Shown: positions 1-12,800 of the stretch, piece after piece | How the letters are laid out: each line of letters opens with the position of its first letter | Position numbering within the stretch: the first letter of the stretch is position 1 | Assembly: GCA_035610835.1 (NCBI GenBank) | Contig: CM069449.1 | Location: forward strand, 40,035,098-40,099,097 | Direction: 5' to 3' | Source: Ophiura sarsii | Lineage: Eukaryota; Echinodermata; Ophiuroidea; Amphilepidida; Ophiuridae | DNA length: 64,000 nucleotides | Notes under the pieces: model-generated | The model's database searches: none | Seen by the model: the letters and a program-made list of their open reading frames with translations, nothing else | What the model was told of the DNA's origin: nothing | Program-made: the position numbers and the translations under genes

Positions 1-99
1 CGCAACCAACAGAAAGCTCTCCGAAAATCTTCGTAGCTCCCATCAGTTCTTCGAAAACGTTCTTTGAAAACCAGTTCTTCCAGTTCTTCAACGATTGAA

Positions 100-234
100 A
101 TGGCAGCAGCTTCGCTTCGAGGCGCGATCAAGAAAAAAGTTAAACACAGAGTAAAATTCCTAGCGGTTCTGAGGTGCCGATTCATGAAGCAAACTCGAGA
201 TAGCGACGAGTGGTACTATGAAAGAGTCCAATAA
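100..234 (+). CDS. short basic ORF, unrecognised
   Basis: An ATG-initiated frame of 44 codons ends in TAA. It encodes a lysine/arginine-rich peptide that starts MAAASLRGAIKKK and ends DEWYYERVQ. I recognise no family. An in-frame stop lies upstream at 34-36, so it is not simply the end of a longer continuous frame. It could be a real small protein, a last exon, or the tail of a repeat-encoded ORF. Local composition is richer in CG than the AT-rich DNA that follows, which is the only other hint of coding origin. Confidence 0.2.
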   Translation: MAAASLRGAIKKKVKHRVKFLAVLRCRFMKQTRDSDEWYYERVQ

Positions 235-3200
235 GTAGTCAGGTATAGTGTGGTTATAGAAATTTAGAATGTAGTTATAGTAATAAGTTAAGTGATGGTA
301 TGTTTAATTAAATAACTATTCTTGATTCAGACATGGAATTGTGGTGATAATTAACAAATTTCTTTTATTAACGCCTTTGGAGCGCTCAAGTTAACGTGCT
401 TTTAAAATGTTTGGTTATGAGTTATAAATTATAATTACGCTCGCGTACTTGATTGCGCGAAACGATGGGTAATTATGGTATTTCAGTTGTTGTTTGAGAG
501 CTGTCGTGTGTTCATAAACGTTGAACGCACGTACTTGTTTGCGCGAGGACAATAATTGAAGTATATTAATGACTTCGTCTAGAGCTGTTGCGACGTAAAC
601 ATTTTTAAACATTTTTTTTTACAAAAAAAAAAAAAAAAAATGAAAATGAAAAACTAACTTATAACGTATCAAGCTGTTCTTGTTGGCTTAAGTGAGTTAT
701 GTGTTACAGTGGTAAATGATTTATAAACGTTATGGTTTGTTTTAGTGATGTTTAGCAGGTTTATCAAAATTTAGAATAGGGTAAAAGAATAAGTATGGTA
801 TTTGTTCTATGTATACGTGTCTAATTGCGTTTTTGGGTCCGATCTAATATATAATTAACAGCGAAGCCACCAAGAAATTTTTCGGGAAATTAACATGAGT
901 TGATGAGAGTTTTGCGAAAATATGCCTTCAGGTTAATGTGGGTTTCACGATGAAATTTAAATAGGATATGCTACACTTTAAGTAGATAATACGGAGGAAT
1001 ATCAAAAACTAAATATCACGCGCTATAAACGTGATGTCCCCCTTACAAATTGCACGGAGCGCATAGCCAAAAACATCCGACGAAATTGCCAGAAAAGTAT
1101 AAAATTATATGATTTGTTTCATTTATGTGGATAGCGTAAGTCCAATATTGTGAGTTATTTATGTTATCAATTATTGTATGTATTGTCGATGGATTGTATT
1201 GAGGTTTTTACTATTTATGAATGAACACCCGAACGTTGTATCTATGCCAATGATATGTAGAATTTCAATGGGATGTGGTTACTATGAAAATGTACGATTG
1301 ATGATTGCCTTGTTTGACCGTGTGAGAGCAGCGTAATTCGGAAACCGTACTAGCCGTCCGTCCACAAGCAACACCTATCAGTAAAACGTAGTAATTAGCA
1401 GACATTTGATATTTGGGCCTTTAATTTGCATTAGATACGAAATCGGGGTTCATTCCTTGTATGGTGAAATTGATTTGCAGGAATTGATTTTATGTGTGAT
1501 TTGAAATAGCTATTTACTTTAATATTGTGATGTATTATTTCCAGCAGGAAAAAGCAAATGAGGTTATTTTTACTATATAGTCGGCACCTTGTAATTGTCA
1601 TTATCAATTTGCAGAGGCCTGGAGCCTGAAAGTTAAGACTTTTCGAAATATTGTTACAAATTTGATCCCCCTTTCATTTAGAAAAAATAACAAATAAAAA
1701 TAAAATAAAAATAAAAATAAATAAGGTGGGTGAAATAATTCAAAATTAGGAGATTTAAATTGTTGTCTACTGTTTCAATTATGTTTATGAATGATGTTTA
1801 GATATTGATGAAAATTAGATTAATGATAATACGATGGATTTGATTTATTGAGGTTCTTATACTATTATGGGTATATCAGAGTTTTGAATCTTGTGTGATG
1901 AGCAGTTTGTTAATCCGACCGGTCGCATGTCTTTGCAATCATAACAAGCATTCACAATTCTGAATATTTCTAAATTATAAAGTTGATAAGATATTCAAGG
2001 CTTAAATGTTACCATTTATGCACAGGAAGTGTCCAATAGATGCATATCACTATACATTTGGTATAGATAGTACGGTAGATTAAAGCCATGGCTTAATTCT
2101 TGATGAAAATATGTGTCTAGGTACTTTCGTAATTATTGAAGTATTTATACAGTTGTGCTAGACTTACGTTTTATTTCAACGTTTCTGAGAATGTTTAATT
2201 AATTGACAAACGTTCATGAGTTCGAAAACAGTTTCATTTTGTTCTTTATTCAAATTTAGGATTATTTTGATAAATAATTGTATTCTCGGTTTCTCTGGTT
2301 ATCATGATCAAATAATTGTTAAAGAATTGAGAATTACTAGTAATTGCGAATATAAATTAGTTTAGGTTTTATTTTGTTTTATAAAATTCGTGTTTTAGCC
2401 ATGTACACATATTATAATTTCGACAAGAGATAAGCCCAATTTCCTGAATTTTGCACAAGTATCTGTCCAACATCATTTTATTCTACTCTAATGTTTGCTA
2501 TAGTAAGATTGTTTGTGACAAGTTAAGTGGCTAATTCATCTTGGGAATGGATACGAATGTCAACATACAGAGAGTTTGTTTTAAAGTAACTGTGAAAATT
2601 CCTTATGGGTCAACCATCCCATCAAGAGGTTAAATTCTTTGCCTGGTATATAATGGTTATTCCTGTTTTAATATACAGTTAACGATAAAACTATAAATAT
2701 TTTGAATCTAGGAAAATTGCCGACAGAAAATGCAATTAGAACCATCTGTTGAATTATTTGCCAGCGGAAGTGTTGCTACGTGGCAATAACTTCGATAAAA
2801 TATTTTTGGCTGACTCCAACAGAATTTCAGTATTTCTATTGGTCGTTCGATATGCTGATTACTTTATGGTACAAATACATTGACAGACATGTGTTAATAT
2901 TGTGTATTGGGTATACAAATGGTTCAAGTTACATGACTAAGATGTATCTGGAAATTAATTTCATATTATAATTGGTATAAATTAATTGATTGCATTATTA
3001 ACAATTGGCATGAATTTTCATTCTTCATTTTACCTTTGGAATTGGATAACATTATTATTATTGTTGTTGTGTATTTGAAATTCTGATACATTTGACTATT
3101 GAGTTTTAAGTTGGAAAGTTTAAATTAATGAAATTTTATGTTTCAGTTCATCTCAGCATGATATGTGGAAAGCGATAACACCACATTTCCAAAGGAGATG

Positions 3201-5056
3201 AATGTTAAGTGAAATGGGGGCATTTCTCAAATTGCACCCGGTGTAAATAGTGAAATGACCGAATTTCAACTGAGAATTACAGCTATCATGCAAAATGAGA
3301 TTTGATTAAGAATTAGTTGATATCTTGCTATTACAACGGGTTGAATTTGGTATGGTATATCTTAGTAACGTTCCATAACAGTTTCACAGTGATAACCACA
3401 ATTACAGTGAATTTTTATTTTACACCTTTGATTTTGGAAATGTTAATTGAGTTAAGTTCGATTTTAAGTTCAGGACAGTTAATACATTTGATGTACTTAA
3501 TGCCGGAATTATTGTATTGAATTTGGACGTGTTATTCTGAGTGTTTCAGCCATTGAATTAATTATCTCACTTTTGTTTTGATACACCCTGTATTATTTAT
3601 CTACTGGTTGCATTTGGAAATAGTATGAACGCACCCTTATTTGTTGTAAGTCAAGATATTTGGTCTTATAGTGGTAATACTAATAGTGGAATTCATTTTG
3701 ACATTTTGCCCCCACATATGTTAGGGGCATGCTAGAGGCCAAACTTTGGCATGAACTATCCAGATGTCAGGTTGCACTAGTGGTTACCATGGTAACTGGT
3801 TCAGTAAAATTCCATTGGTTCATATTTCTATTGGTGTATACTATACTGTGTTTAGATAGACATTTTATACATGAGAGATACTAGGCACAGAAATGTAGTA
3901 GATGGATTTCGAATAAATGAAATTATTAAAATTGAAAATTTCAGCTAACTTATTGCCAGTTCTTGTATTCAGTACATGATTAAATTAGTAGCTAGCACCT
4001 AAAAATTGTAATTTCTACCTCAGTTTTTCCTGATAGATTAATATTGTAAAATTAGTTAATATTATAGCTTGATTAGTCATGCTTTGGAATTTAAGTTACA
4101 TTTCAATTGATTAATTACTCACAAGTTCTTCTCGGGCTATTGATAGTATAACTATATATTTTATTAGTGTAAATGAGAGTTACGTGGTAAATATTGGGAC
4201 ATTGTACGTTCAAAATATTCCAATATTTACTGAAAATGGTTGCTCGTTACAGAAGGTTTCTGCCTGAGTGGGCGGATTTAACGACTCAAAGGATTTAAAA
4301 TTTTGACAGGTTTGTCCCTGTCTAATTGGTTTATCTTATGTTCAATCTGGTTTAGTTGAAGCATTTAATTGCTGCCACGATTCAAAAACCATGGAAAATT
4401 ACAGATTGACTCCAACGGCAGAAGAAATGCTGAGTTGAAAAAATTTCAAAAACAACATTTGAAAGAGACCCTTCAATCAGTAGCCTACGCCCACTATTTT
4501 TCCAAATCTAGATTGCCACGTGTCTTACTCTGCATGGCACAAAAAGCCAGGGAAGATATGACACGTGACACTGTTTTGTTTAGTATTACTCAGTAGAAAG
4601 TCGATGGGGCTATACTGTTTGAATTTGAATTTTAGGTCACTGTCTTTATGTACTTATGGGTTCATTATAAGAAAATGACATATGAATTCAGTTACAAAGC
4701 TGTAGTCTAAAGTGGTTTTAGACACAGATCATCTCTAATGAAAAAAAAAAAAAATTCCTCCTACCATCCACAGTAAGGATGGGAATTATTATTGTAAGGT
4801 AGAATGTGTACAAGTGTATTCTTTTAAGTAATATTTACACACTTATACCACACTATAACTATGAATATATTAACCACTTGTATTCAAATATTAGCTGCCT
4901 TATTAGTTCAAATTGAACATCTTCAGTGGGTCGTCACATCCCGAGGACGGCAGAATAAGGACGACATAAAGGAATCAGCACTACTCGCGATATCCGGACG
5001 TCTTTGTTTCAACGCCAGCTAGACACGTATTGTTTTCTTCGAGTTGGTCAACGATG
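235..5056. other. AT-rich non-coding stretch, no gene recognised
   Basis: Frames are short and of biased, AT-driven composition. An A/T-rich simple repeat of AAATA/AAAATA units lies near 1681-1724 and an A run lies near 4740-4754. An open stretch of about 75 codons at 4369-4596 (plus) has a mildly protein-like composition but no family likeness, and no convincing splice context was found. Nothing else is supported here. Confidence 0.5.
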
Positions 5057-5152
5057 ATTGTTATATTGATAACAAAATATCGATTTGTTAATCGAATTCT
5101 CCAATTTATTGTTATATTGATAACAAAGTATCGATTTGATAATCGAATTCTC
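5057..5152. repeat. tandem duplication, 51 bp period
   Basis: Two adjacent, nearly identical copies begin ATTGTTATATTGATAACAAA and end with TCGAATTCTC, offset by 51 bp. Each copy holds a small palindrome, ATCGATTTG followed by an AATCGAATT arm. This is a simple local duplication with no coding content. Confidence 0.7.
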
Positions 5153-5309
5153 AACACGTAGTTGGGAACACGTGTTAATCACATGAGTGATTTTTCTTGA
5201 AATATCCTATGGCTATAGTCGCCTCAAATAGAAAATATTCATCAGGGATGAATTTTTAACACATTTTTCTATATGGCCACATAGTTAGGATTGAGTGGTG
5301 TAAACTCAC

Positions 5310-5454
5310 ACGTTGGGGTTGAATACGAAAAAACGACAGCGGTAGTAGTCTGGTCACGAAGCGAATCACATAGAGGTGAATGACCGGAAACGTAAACAGT
5401 AACTATGGTTAAAACTGTGCAGCACGTCACGACGGATTGGATCGACATTGTCAT
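5310..5454 (-). CDS. candidate first exon with signal peptide
   Basis: On the minus strand an ATG at 5454-5452 opens a frame that reads like a secretory signal. A short polar start (MTMSIQSVV) leads into a hydrophobic core (TCCTVLTIVTVYV) and then a small-residue SG site followed by a cysteine-containing stretch. A plausible donor, GTGAGT, lies at 5309-5304, so the exon would end at 5310 after 48 codons plus one base. If there is no splice, the frame continues to a stop at 5269. A TATA-like AATATAAAC sits on the same strand at 5532-5524, about 75 bases upstream of the ATG. I found no downstream partner exon, so function and even gene status are uncertain. Confidence 0.3.
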
Positions 5455-5616
5455 CCCACGAGTCGTCTCCGAACTATAGACATTTTAATAGAAACAATGA
5501 ACACTTTTCATCGTTATGCATATGTTTATATTCTTCACATTATTATAATTAATATTCGCTGGGGTCCAGCTCTCCGTAGCGTGGAGGTAGTGTAAGAGCA
5601 GCTAGGTGAGTAGTCT

Positions 5617-5696
5617 GGATGAGGGCAGTGTTGGTCATTGGTATGTGGCACACCAAAGTGATGTCACATATCAAGGACCAATCACGTCCCTCATCC
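5617..5696. repeat. 80-bp imperfect hairpin
   Basis: The arms GGATGAGGGCAGTGTTGGTC and its imperfect complement (GACCAATCACGTCCCTCATCC at the 3' side) face each other across a short loop. This looks like a small fold-back element or the core of a MITE. Target duplications were not resolved. Confidence 0.6.
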
Positions 5697-5879
5697 ACGC
5701 TGCCTACGTGGCTGCTGCTACATAGTTAGCTAGCGCCCAGCTAGCTAGTGAAGTTGAGTCTTGGTCTTCGACCAGTCCGGCTGAGAATAGGGAACGAGAG
5801 TTAGAATGATGATTAAAGATACCAGAACGTAACATGGACTCCGAGTGCTAATTGTAGTAGGAACCCCATTCGTGTTGTA

Positions 5880-6878
5880 GTGTATGTAAGATTACTGACA
5901 AGTATATCTCAGCCAAGAGTGCTTGAAGTAAGATTCCATATACGTTACAGTGTCACCTCAAATCGTGTTCCTGTCATCTCTGGCGTACCACAAGGATCGG
6001 TATTAGGACCTTGCTTGTTCCTGTACTACATAAACGACATCGCTGAAGGTTTAACATCAACTGCCAGACTCTTCGCAGACGACACAATGATCTACATGGC
6101 AGTGAAAGGGGAAGGTGATGCCAAGACACTCCAACAAGATCTAAATATCCTCACAAAATGGGAGAAGACTTGGATGATGGAATTCCACCCGGATAAGTGT
6201 GAAATACTCAACATCACTCGAAAAAGAAACATCGCACACTATCCATATACCCTTCATAAGCATCAACTCAAGCATGTAGACCAGGTTAAATATCTTGGAG
6301 TAACCATCACCAGCGACTTCAGATGGAACAAGCACATAGACAAGATCACAAATAAGGCAAATAATACTCTCAACTTCCTCCGTCGTAACATCAACATTCA
6401 AAATCACCAACTCAAAGCCCAAGCATATAAATCACTTGTCAGACCCATCCTGGAGTACAGCAGCCCTGTTTGGGATCCTCCATCAGCTGTCCTGTCAAAC
6501 AAACTGGAAAAAATACAAAGGAGAGCTGCCAGGTTTACCCTTAACAACTTCAGGAGAACAAGCAGCGTTGGAGCCATGATGCAACAACTCTCATGGCCCA
6601 CCCTGGAGGAAAGAAGACGACAAGCTAGACTGTCCATGCTCTATAAAGCTCACCACAACTTAGTTGCTGTCGATACCACAAAGTTCCTGACTCGTAAAGA
6701 CAACACCGCACAAACAAGAACTGAAAACTCCCAGGCCTATCACATCCCACACTCAACCAGAGACTACCACAGACTGTCCTTCTTTCCACGCACAGTCCGA
6801 GAGTGGAACAACCTTCCAGACTCAACTGTCCTGGCCATATCCCCACAGTCTTTCAAGTCAGCAATTCAAAAAAACTAA
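5880..6878 (+). pseudogene. reverse transcriptase, C-terminal half
   Basis: The open frame of about 332 codons has no proper start and ends in TAA. It shows the non-LTR RT motifs in order: GVPQGSVLGP (motif 4 region), the catalytic FADDT (aspartates at frame codons 67-68) and KYLGVTI. Then come the thumb/connection stretch (LVRPILEYSSPVWDP) and the conserved tail WNNLPDSTV. The remaining frame is uninterrupted, so the insertion is fairly young. The endonuclease domain and RT motifs before GVPQG are absent, so it cannot retrotranspose alone. Family assignment within the jockey/CR1/L2 group is by motif appearance only. Confidence 0.85.
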
Positions 6879-6975
6879 ATTGCTGACAGCTTGCATCGCG
6901 CGCGCCAACTAAGTGCTTTAGTCTTCAACCTCAATGAAGTTTGCACTGAAACAGGAAGAAGAAGAAGAAGAAGAA
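5880..6975 (+). mobile_element. 5'-truncated non-LTR retrotransposon (jockey/CR1-like)
   Basis: The insertion carries the C-terminal half of a reverse transcriptase followed by a short 3' UTR and a (GAA)7 tail at 6955-6975. Simple 3' repeats of this kind are usual for CR1/L2/jockey-type LINEs. The endonuclease and the first RT motifs are missing, so the copy is a dead-on-arrival 5' truncation. The exact 5' junction and the target duplication could not be set. Clear similarity starts by about 5957, just before the GVPQGSVLGP motif. Confidence 0.85.
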
Positions 6976-7186
6976 CCAATGAATGAATTTGTAGTAAGCT
7001 TACTTACCATTTTAAGCTTACAACTTCTGACTTTGATATTTCTAATCCGAGATTTTAACCACCCATAATCATGTTTATGGTGCTAGGGCATCTAGTACAA
7101 CAAATGTCTTTTGATCACAAATCTGTTACTGATTATAGGTAGCTCAAATTCGTATCATAAAAAGCAAATAAAGCCCGGTTTAATAA

Positions 7187-9200
7187 AGGCACATTATATG
7201 ATATTTGCCTATTTTTTCGGAATTGGTTGAAAAAAAACCACATTTTTCCTTGAGATTTCTACACGAATGTCATTTATGTTCTCAAATTGGTTGCGGATTG
7301 ACCGTGCAGTGATACTGATATATGATACGTAGCTCAAACTGTGATATCGTCCTTTAAAAAGTAAATCAGGGCACATTATATGAAGATACTTTAGCATATG
7401 GCTAGTTTGTCCACAATTGAATTGGTCGGTAAAAAAACTGTTTTTCCTTGCGATTTCATAGGGAATGTCATTTATGACACCAAATTGGTTGCGGATTGAC
7501 CGATCAGTGACACAGATATTATACGTAATTCAAAATGTGATATCGTATCCTAAAAAGCAAATCAGGGCACATATGATAGTTTGTCTATTTAGTGTCAATG
7601 GGTAGAAGAAGAAAAAAGTGTTTCCTTGTGTGATGTCAACGGCAACGCTATTTGTCGTCAAATTGGTTGCTGATTGACCGATCAGTGACACCGATATCAT
7701 ACGTAGCTCAAAATGTGATATCATATCCTGAAAAGCAATTCAGGGCACATTATATGATATTTAGCCTATTTTGTCCGGAATTGGTTTGAGAAGAAAAAAA
7801 CACGATTAGGTTTTGCGATTTCAATGTGAACGTCATTGTCGTCAAATTGGTTGCGGATTGACCGATCAGTAACACCGATATCATACGTAACTCAAAATGT
7901 GATATCGTATCCTAAAAAGCAAATCAGGGCACATTATATGATAGTTTGTCTATTTAGTCCCTAATTGGTAGAAGAAGAAAAAAAGTTTTTCCTTGTGTGA
8001 TGTCAACGGCAACGCTATTTGTCGTCAAATTGGTTGCTGATTGACCGATCAGTGACACCGATATCATACGTAGCTCAAAATGTGATATCATATCCTGAAA
8101 AGCAAATCAGGGCACATTATATGATATTTAGCCTATTTTGTCCGGAATTGGTTGGAGAAAAAAAATCATTGCGATTTCAACGCGAACATCCTTTATGTTG
8201 TCAAGTTGGTTGCGGATTGACCGATCAGTATAACACCGATATCATACGTAACTCAAAATGTGATACGTATCCTAAAAAGCAAATCAGGGCACATGATATG
8301 ATAGTTTGTCTATTTTGTCCGGAATTGGTTGAAGAAAAAAAATCACGATTTGGATTTGCGATTTCAATGTGAACGTCATTGTCGTCAAATTGGTTGCGGA
8401 TTGACCGATTTGTGACACCGATATCATATGTGGCTAAAATGTGATATCGTATCCTAAAAAGCAAATCAAGGCACATCATATGAAATTTTGTTTATTTTGT
8501 CCGCAATTGCTAGGGAAAAAACCTGTTTTCCGCGGCAATTTCAACGTGAACGTCATTTATGTCGTCAAATTGGTCGCGGATTGACCGATTAGTGACACAG
8601 ATATCATACACAGCTCAAAATGTGATATCATATCCTGAAAAGCAAATCAGGGCACATAATATGATATTTAGCCTATTTTTCCGGAATTGGTTGAAGAAAA
8701 ACCCCAATTTTTGCGATTTCAATGTGAACATCATTTATGTCGTCAAATTGGTTGCGGATTGACCGATTAGTGACACTGATATCATACGTAGCTACAAATG
8801 TGATATCGTATCCTAAAAAGCAAATCAGGGCACATCATATGAAATTTTGATTATTTTGTCCGCAATTGCTAGGAAAAAACCCTGTTTTTCCCGGCGATTT
8901 CAACGTGAACGTCATTTATGTCGTCAAATTGGTCGCGGATTGACCGATTAGTGACACAGATATCATACGCAGCTCAAAATGTGATATCATATCCTGAAAT
9001 GCAAATCAGGGCACATTATATGATAATTAGCAATTTTTTTCCGGAATTGGTTGAAGAAAAACCACAATTTTTGCGATTTCAATGTGAACGGTATTTATGT
9101 CGTCAAATTGGTTGCGGATTGATGATTAGTGACACTGATATTATACGTAGCTACAAATGTGATATCGTATCCTAAAAAGCAAATCTGGGCACGTTATATG
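7187..9200. repeat. satellite-like tandem array, ~182 bp monomer, 11 units
   Basis: The landmark TTGCGGATTGACCGAT (with TTGCTG or TCGCGG variants) recurs at 7291, 7489, 7667, 7851, 8034, 8210, 8394, 8574, 8752, 8933 and 9112. Spacing is 176-198 bp. Each unit contains GATATCATACGTAGCTC, GTGATATCGTATCCTAA, AAGCAAATCAGGGCACA and a G/A-rich stretch after AATTGGTTG. Alternate units are more alike than neighbours: 7667 with 8034, 7851 with 8210, 8574 with 8933, and 8752 with 9112. This gives a dimeric higher-order period of about 360 bp. Open frames inside the array are by-products of the repeat. Confidence 0.9.
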
Positions 9201-9351
9201 ATATTTTCTGGATGCATGATATGGGAATTGCTCACATAAAACTCTAATATGTTTCACACTTGTTACAAGCATTTCCCTTTTTAAAGGGTTTTTTATTATA
9301 TATACAATGAATCATTATTTCATACGAAATTAATAAATATGCCACTTAATT

Positions 9352-9646
9352 GCCCACCGTTGCCCTACCTTTTCTGCCCTTTTTGGCTTTCGGCGACTTT
9401 TCTTGAAGAATTATTGCTTTAAATAAATCTCTGCTGTTATACATATACGGAATAGAAGTAACTTAGGACTTGACTTGAGTCAAATTGAAACAAAAAACGA
9501 TTTCTGCTGGGTCGAGTTGAACAAAATGCGATACACGACGAGATAGTTACGGTCGAGATAACTTCGTACTGCTTAGTCCTTAATGAGTGAAATACCATAC
9601 CGCCCATCACTAATAGCGTCCGTCGTTACGTAAGATTCGGCTGTGG
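9352..9646 (+). repeat. repeat unit, inverted partner at 62603-62911
   Basis: About 295 bp here matches the reverse complement of 62603-62911 with scattered substitutions and small indels. Shared landmarks include GCCCTACCTTTTCTGCCC, GGCGACTTTTCTTGAAGAAT, GGTCGAGATAACTTCGTACT and ACGTAAGATTCGGCTGTGG, where similarity ends abruptly. The segment stops about 70 bases before the start codon of the coiled-coil gene. It therefore overlaps that gene's presumptive promoter and 5' UTR. It may be a mobile element that also includes the adjacent satellite array, or a duplicated promoter. Confidence 0.8.
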
Positions 9647-9716
9647 GGAGGTGGAACTGACTGCTACAACTGGTATTTAATTTAGCCGAATTTGTTATCT
9701 ATATTAATGTTACAAA

Positions 9717-9803
9717 ATGTCTAAAGCAACAGCACGACCAACAAACAGTAAAACGTCAGTTAAAAGAGAAGACGCGGCGTTTCTAAAGCTTAGAGTTGAA
9801 GAG
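9717..9803 (+). CDS. coiled-coil gene, exon 1
   Basis: The ATG at 9717 starts 29 codons (MSKATARPTN... KLRVEE), followed by a strong donor, GAG|GTAAGTAGG. It ends in phase 0. The start is chosen because it is the first ATG of the frame, and the exon runs directly into a consensus donor. The 70 bases upstream are unique, and beyond them lies the dispersed repeat 9352-9646. Confidence 0.85.
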
Positions 9804-12800
9804 GTAAGTAGGCCAAGTAAGAAAAGATGAAGTGTTGGCCACTTTTAGAATAGAAGTCATGAATGATGAAGTAAGCTTATTTTTATTACGACCAGAGCAA
9901 ACTTTATCTCCTTTTACCAGGGGTTCTCAACCTGGGGGTCGTGACCCCAAGTGGGTCGTTTGGGGTCATGAAGCCTGAAGGGGTCATAAATATAGTTTTT
10001 TGGGGGAATCATTTTGATATTTCGCTCTAAAAAAGAAACGTTCAAATATGCTAAATTTCCTGCTCGCTACACTCGCATCACATGATCATAAACCAAGCAG
10101 TTTCAGTTTGAATAAATCGGGTTTTTTTGGGGGGTCACTGTGTCACGGTACTGACCAAGAATGTCAAAAGGGGTCGGGGCCAAAAAGGTTGAGAACCATT
10201 GCCTATCAGGCTATGATACAAGGAGCTGCAAATAAACATCCTGGCTGGCAATGGGCTGGCAGTAGTGGGGTCTAACGGTCACCGAAGCGAGCAATTTTAA
10301 ATTAATGGAAATATTTCTAGAACACTGCAAAATGTTAGACGTTGGCAATATAATGTTTGGCCACAAAAAAAATTGTCGGTGTCTAAACTTTTCTGACCCC
10401 CCCCCCCCTAAAAGTTACAAAAATTGACAAACTTTTCTGAGTTCCCCCTTTAACAGGGTGGAAAACTTTTTGACCCCCCCCCCCCCCCTACTGTCAGATG
10501 TAGATAGACATTTGACTCAAGATGCAAAAAATTGTATCCTGTTGTTCATCACCCTTACCAACAGTTCTGAAGTAAAAGTTGTGGACACTGGTTAGTCACA
10601 TTTTGTATAACAAATCCTGCTGTCTGCACATTGTTTTCACAAAGACGCGCGCAGAAATGTGGTCAACCGCATTCAAAATCATGTGTAGCGCGCGGAAATG
10701 TGTATTTAACCCTGTTGACGATCACCCTATATCAACAGTTCTCAAGTAAAAATTGTAGGCACTGGTTAGTCACATTTTCTATAACAAATTCTGCTGTCAG
10801 AACAATGTTTTTAATACAAAGATTTGCTCAGGAGTGTGCGGAAATCTGTATAATTTGTTATAGAAATATTAATACTGCTGTATTTTCTTGCGCGTCATAG
10901 CGCAGACAATTTTGGTATTTTTCCCGTAAACGACTACCTATTTGGTCTAACTTTTTTGACGCCCCCCCCCCCCCGCCCTCTTGAGTAGGTTAAACTTTTT
11001 AGTCCCCCCCCCTTTTTTTGAGGCTTCAAACTTTTTAGACCCCTCCCCCCCCACCCCCGTTTTGACCAACCCCCACCAAAGTATTTCTGAACACTCCCTT
11101 ACGCTTCCTCAAAAATCAGGACGTGATGCCAAGGCCAGTGGCAAGGGTGTTGATCTTGTGCAGTGCAGAAATCAATGTTATTGATTCTAAAATTCAAAAT
11201 AAGTAGGGTCAGAAAAGTCGGGTCAGACAAGTGGGGTCACCAAATGTACCAACCCCAAAATCACTACAAACATGATTTACGGTACCATGTTTATCTCTAG
11301 ATTTACAAATGAAAATTCCTGAACACATATCGTCTAAAGGATTAAAATAGCGGCTTCCTTTGCGTGACAATTGTTTTACGTTAACCGCCGCCACCCTGAG
11401 AGCTTACGACGCTACAATGGATGGTTACATTATATGATTATGATAGCATAGGCCTTGAAATGAATGTCGGCTGCAAAGAATGTCAGCCTTTTTTCTGTTA
11501 CGACCGAATTCTAATAATTCTATGCATAGACACGGAAGTGCTGTTGCTATTGGTGGAGTAAAATAGGGTGCCTTTCAGTTTAAGCTGACCTCGCATACTT
11601 TTACGCGAGGTCAATCTCATCATGTGACGTGCGTCCATTGCTGAACTTCTCTATATTTAACAGGCTATTAATAAATATTTAACAAACAAATTTCAGATTG
11701 CACCATCACCAAAGCGGCCAAAATATAGTCCTTTTTTTGTACCTCAGGCACTTGAAAGAGTACTATCGAACAGAATATTTGTCCAAGGGATTCCTCTGCA
11801 TACTTATGTTATCATATTTACACATAATACAAGGTTTTTTTACGGGTGAAAGTCCAAGAATTGGGTGAACCATTTCAGAAATTTTGGATATATATCTTAT
11901 GGGCGTACATCACTAATTCGGCTCCCATAGACTTTACATGCTTTGGAGGCTGTGTTCAAATCGCTGTAACCTGAGTTAGCTCGCGAATTTTTCTCTGAAA
12001 TTTTGATATGTTTTAACACAAGCGGTATTTTATAACATATCTGAAACTCAACCCCGGGTCATCAGGTGGATTTTTAGCTAGAAGCCGGCATGTCAGAGTG
12101 TACTGATTTTGTTACTTATAAGTCGGCTTTTACCCGTGCACGCAACGTGTGTGTAAATCGGTCCGTAAATTTATGTTTCAGTTAAAATCACGTATTTTCT
12201 TTTTGAAACATTAAATATACATTCTTAGGAATACGCAGAACACAAATTTGACAACTAAAACAATAATGATTAGTTTCATTTGCTACCATTCTTTCCGTCA
12301 AATAGGAACTATTATCGTACTCAACTTTGCCGGAAGTGCCGCGTATGATCGAATTAGTGGTGTACGCCCTTATAGTTGTGCGCATGTCCGCCATTTCACG
12401 TAAAATGTACACAATAAGCTGTTTCAATGTGTTTGTTCAATTATAAATCCAACCATAGCTAATCGCAAGTTGTTGTGATTTAGAGTCGCTTGAGTGGACC
12501 ATATAACACAACTCGCTTATTTTGTCAGATGGAACAACCGGTCATGCACGAATTGGATTGCAGTCAACTCGACCTAGCAACAAGCAACCTGTCCAATTTT
12601 TTGAGAAGTTGAGTGCGATAGATGCTCACTCTATAACCAAGGGCGGACATCCGGAATTGGTAGTGACAACAAATTATTACATTGTTTAGAAAACAACAAC
12701 ATACAGGTGCATTCCCCGGTGAAAACCCTATTGTAACAAATTGTCTTCACCGGCAACAAGCATTTGTGTTCTGCGGTTATACACGTCATACCCCCTTACC

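Noticed and set aside
8019..9175. Several open frames of 65-120 codons with repeated DRSVT/SYPEKQIRAH-type peptides
   Set aside because: They follow the 182-bp satellite period on both strands. They are repeat by-products, not genes.
7187..9200. CRISPR array
   Set aside because: Unit length, full-length repeat similarity and eukaryotic context fit a satellite; there are no spacers.
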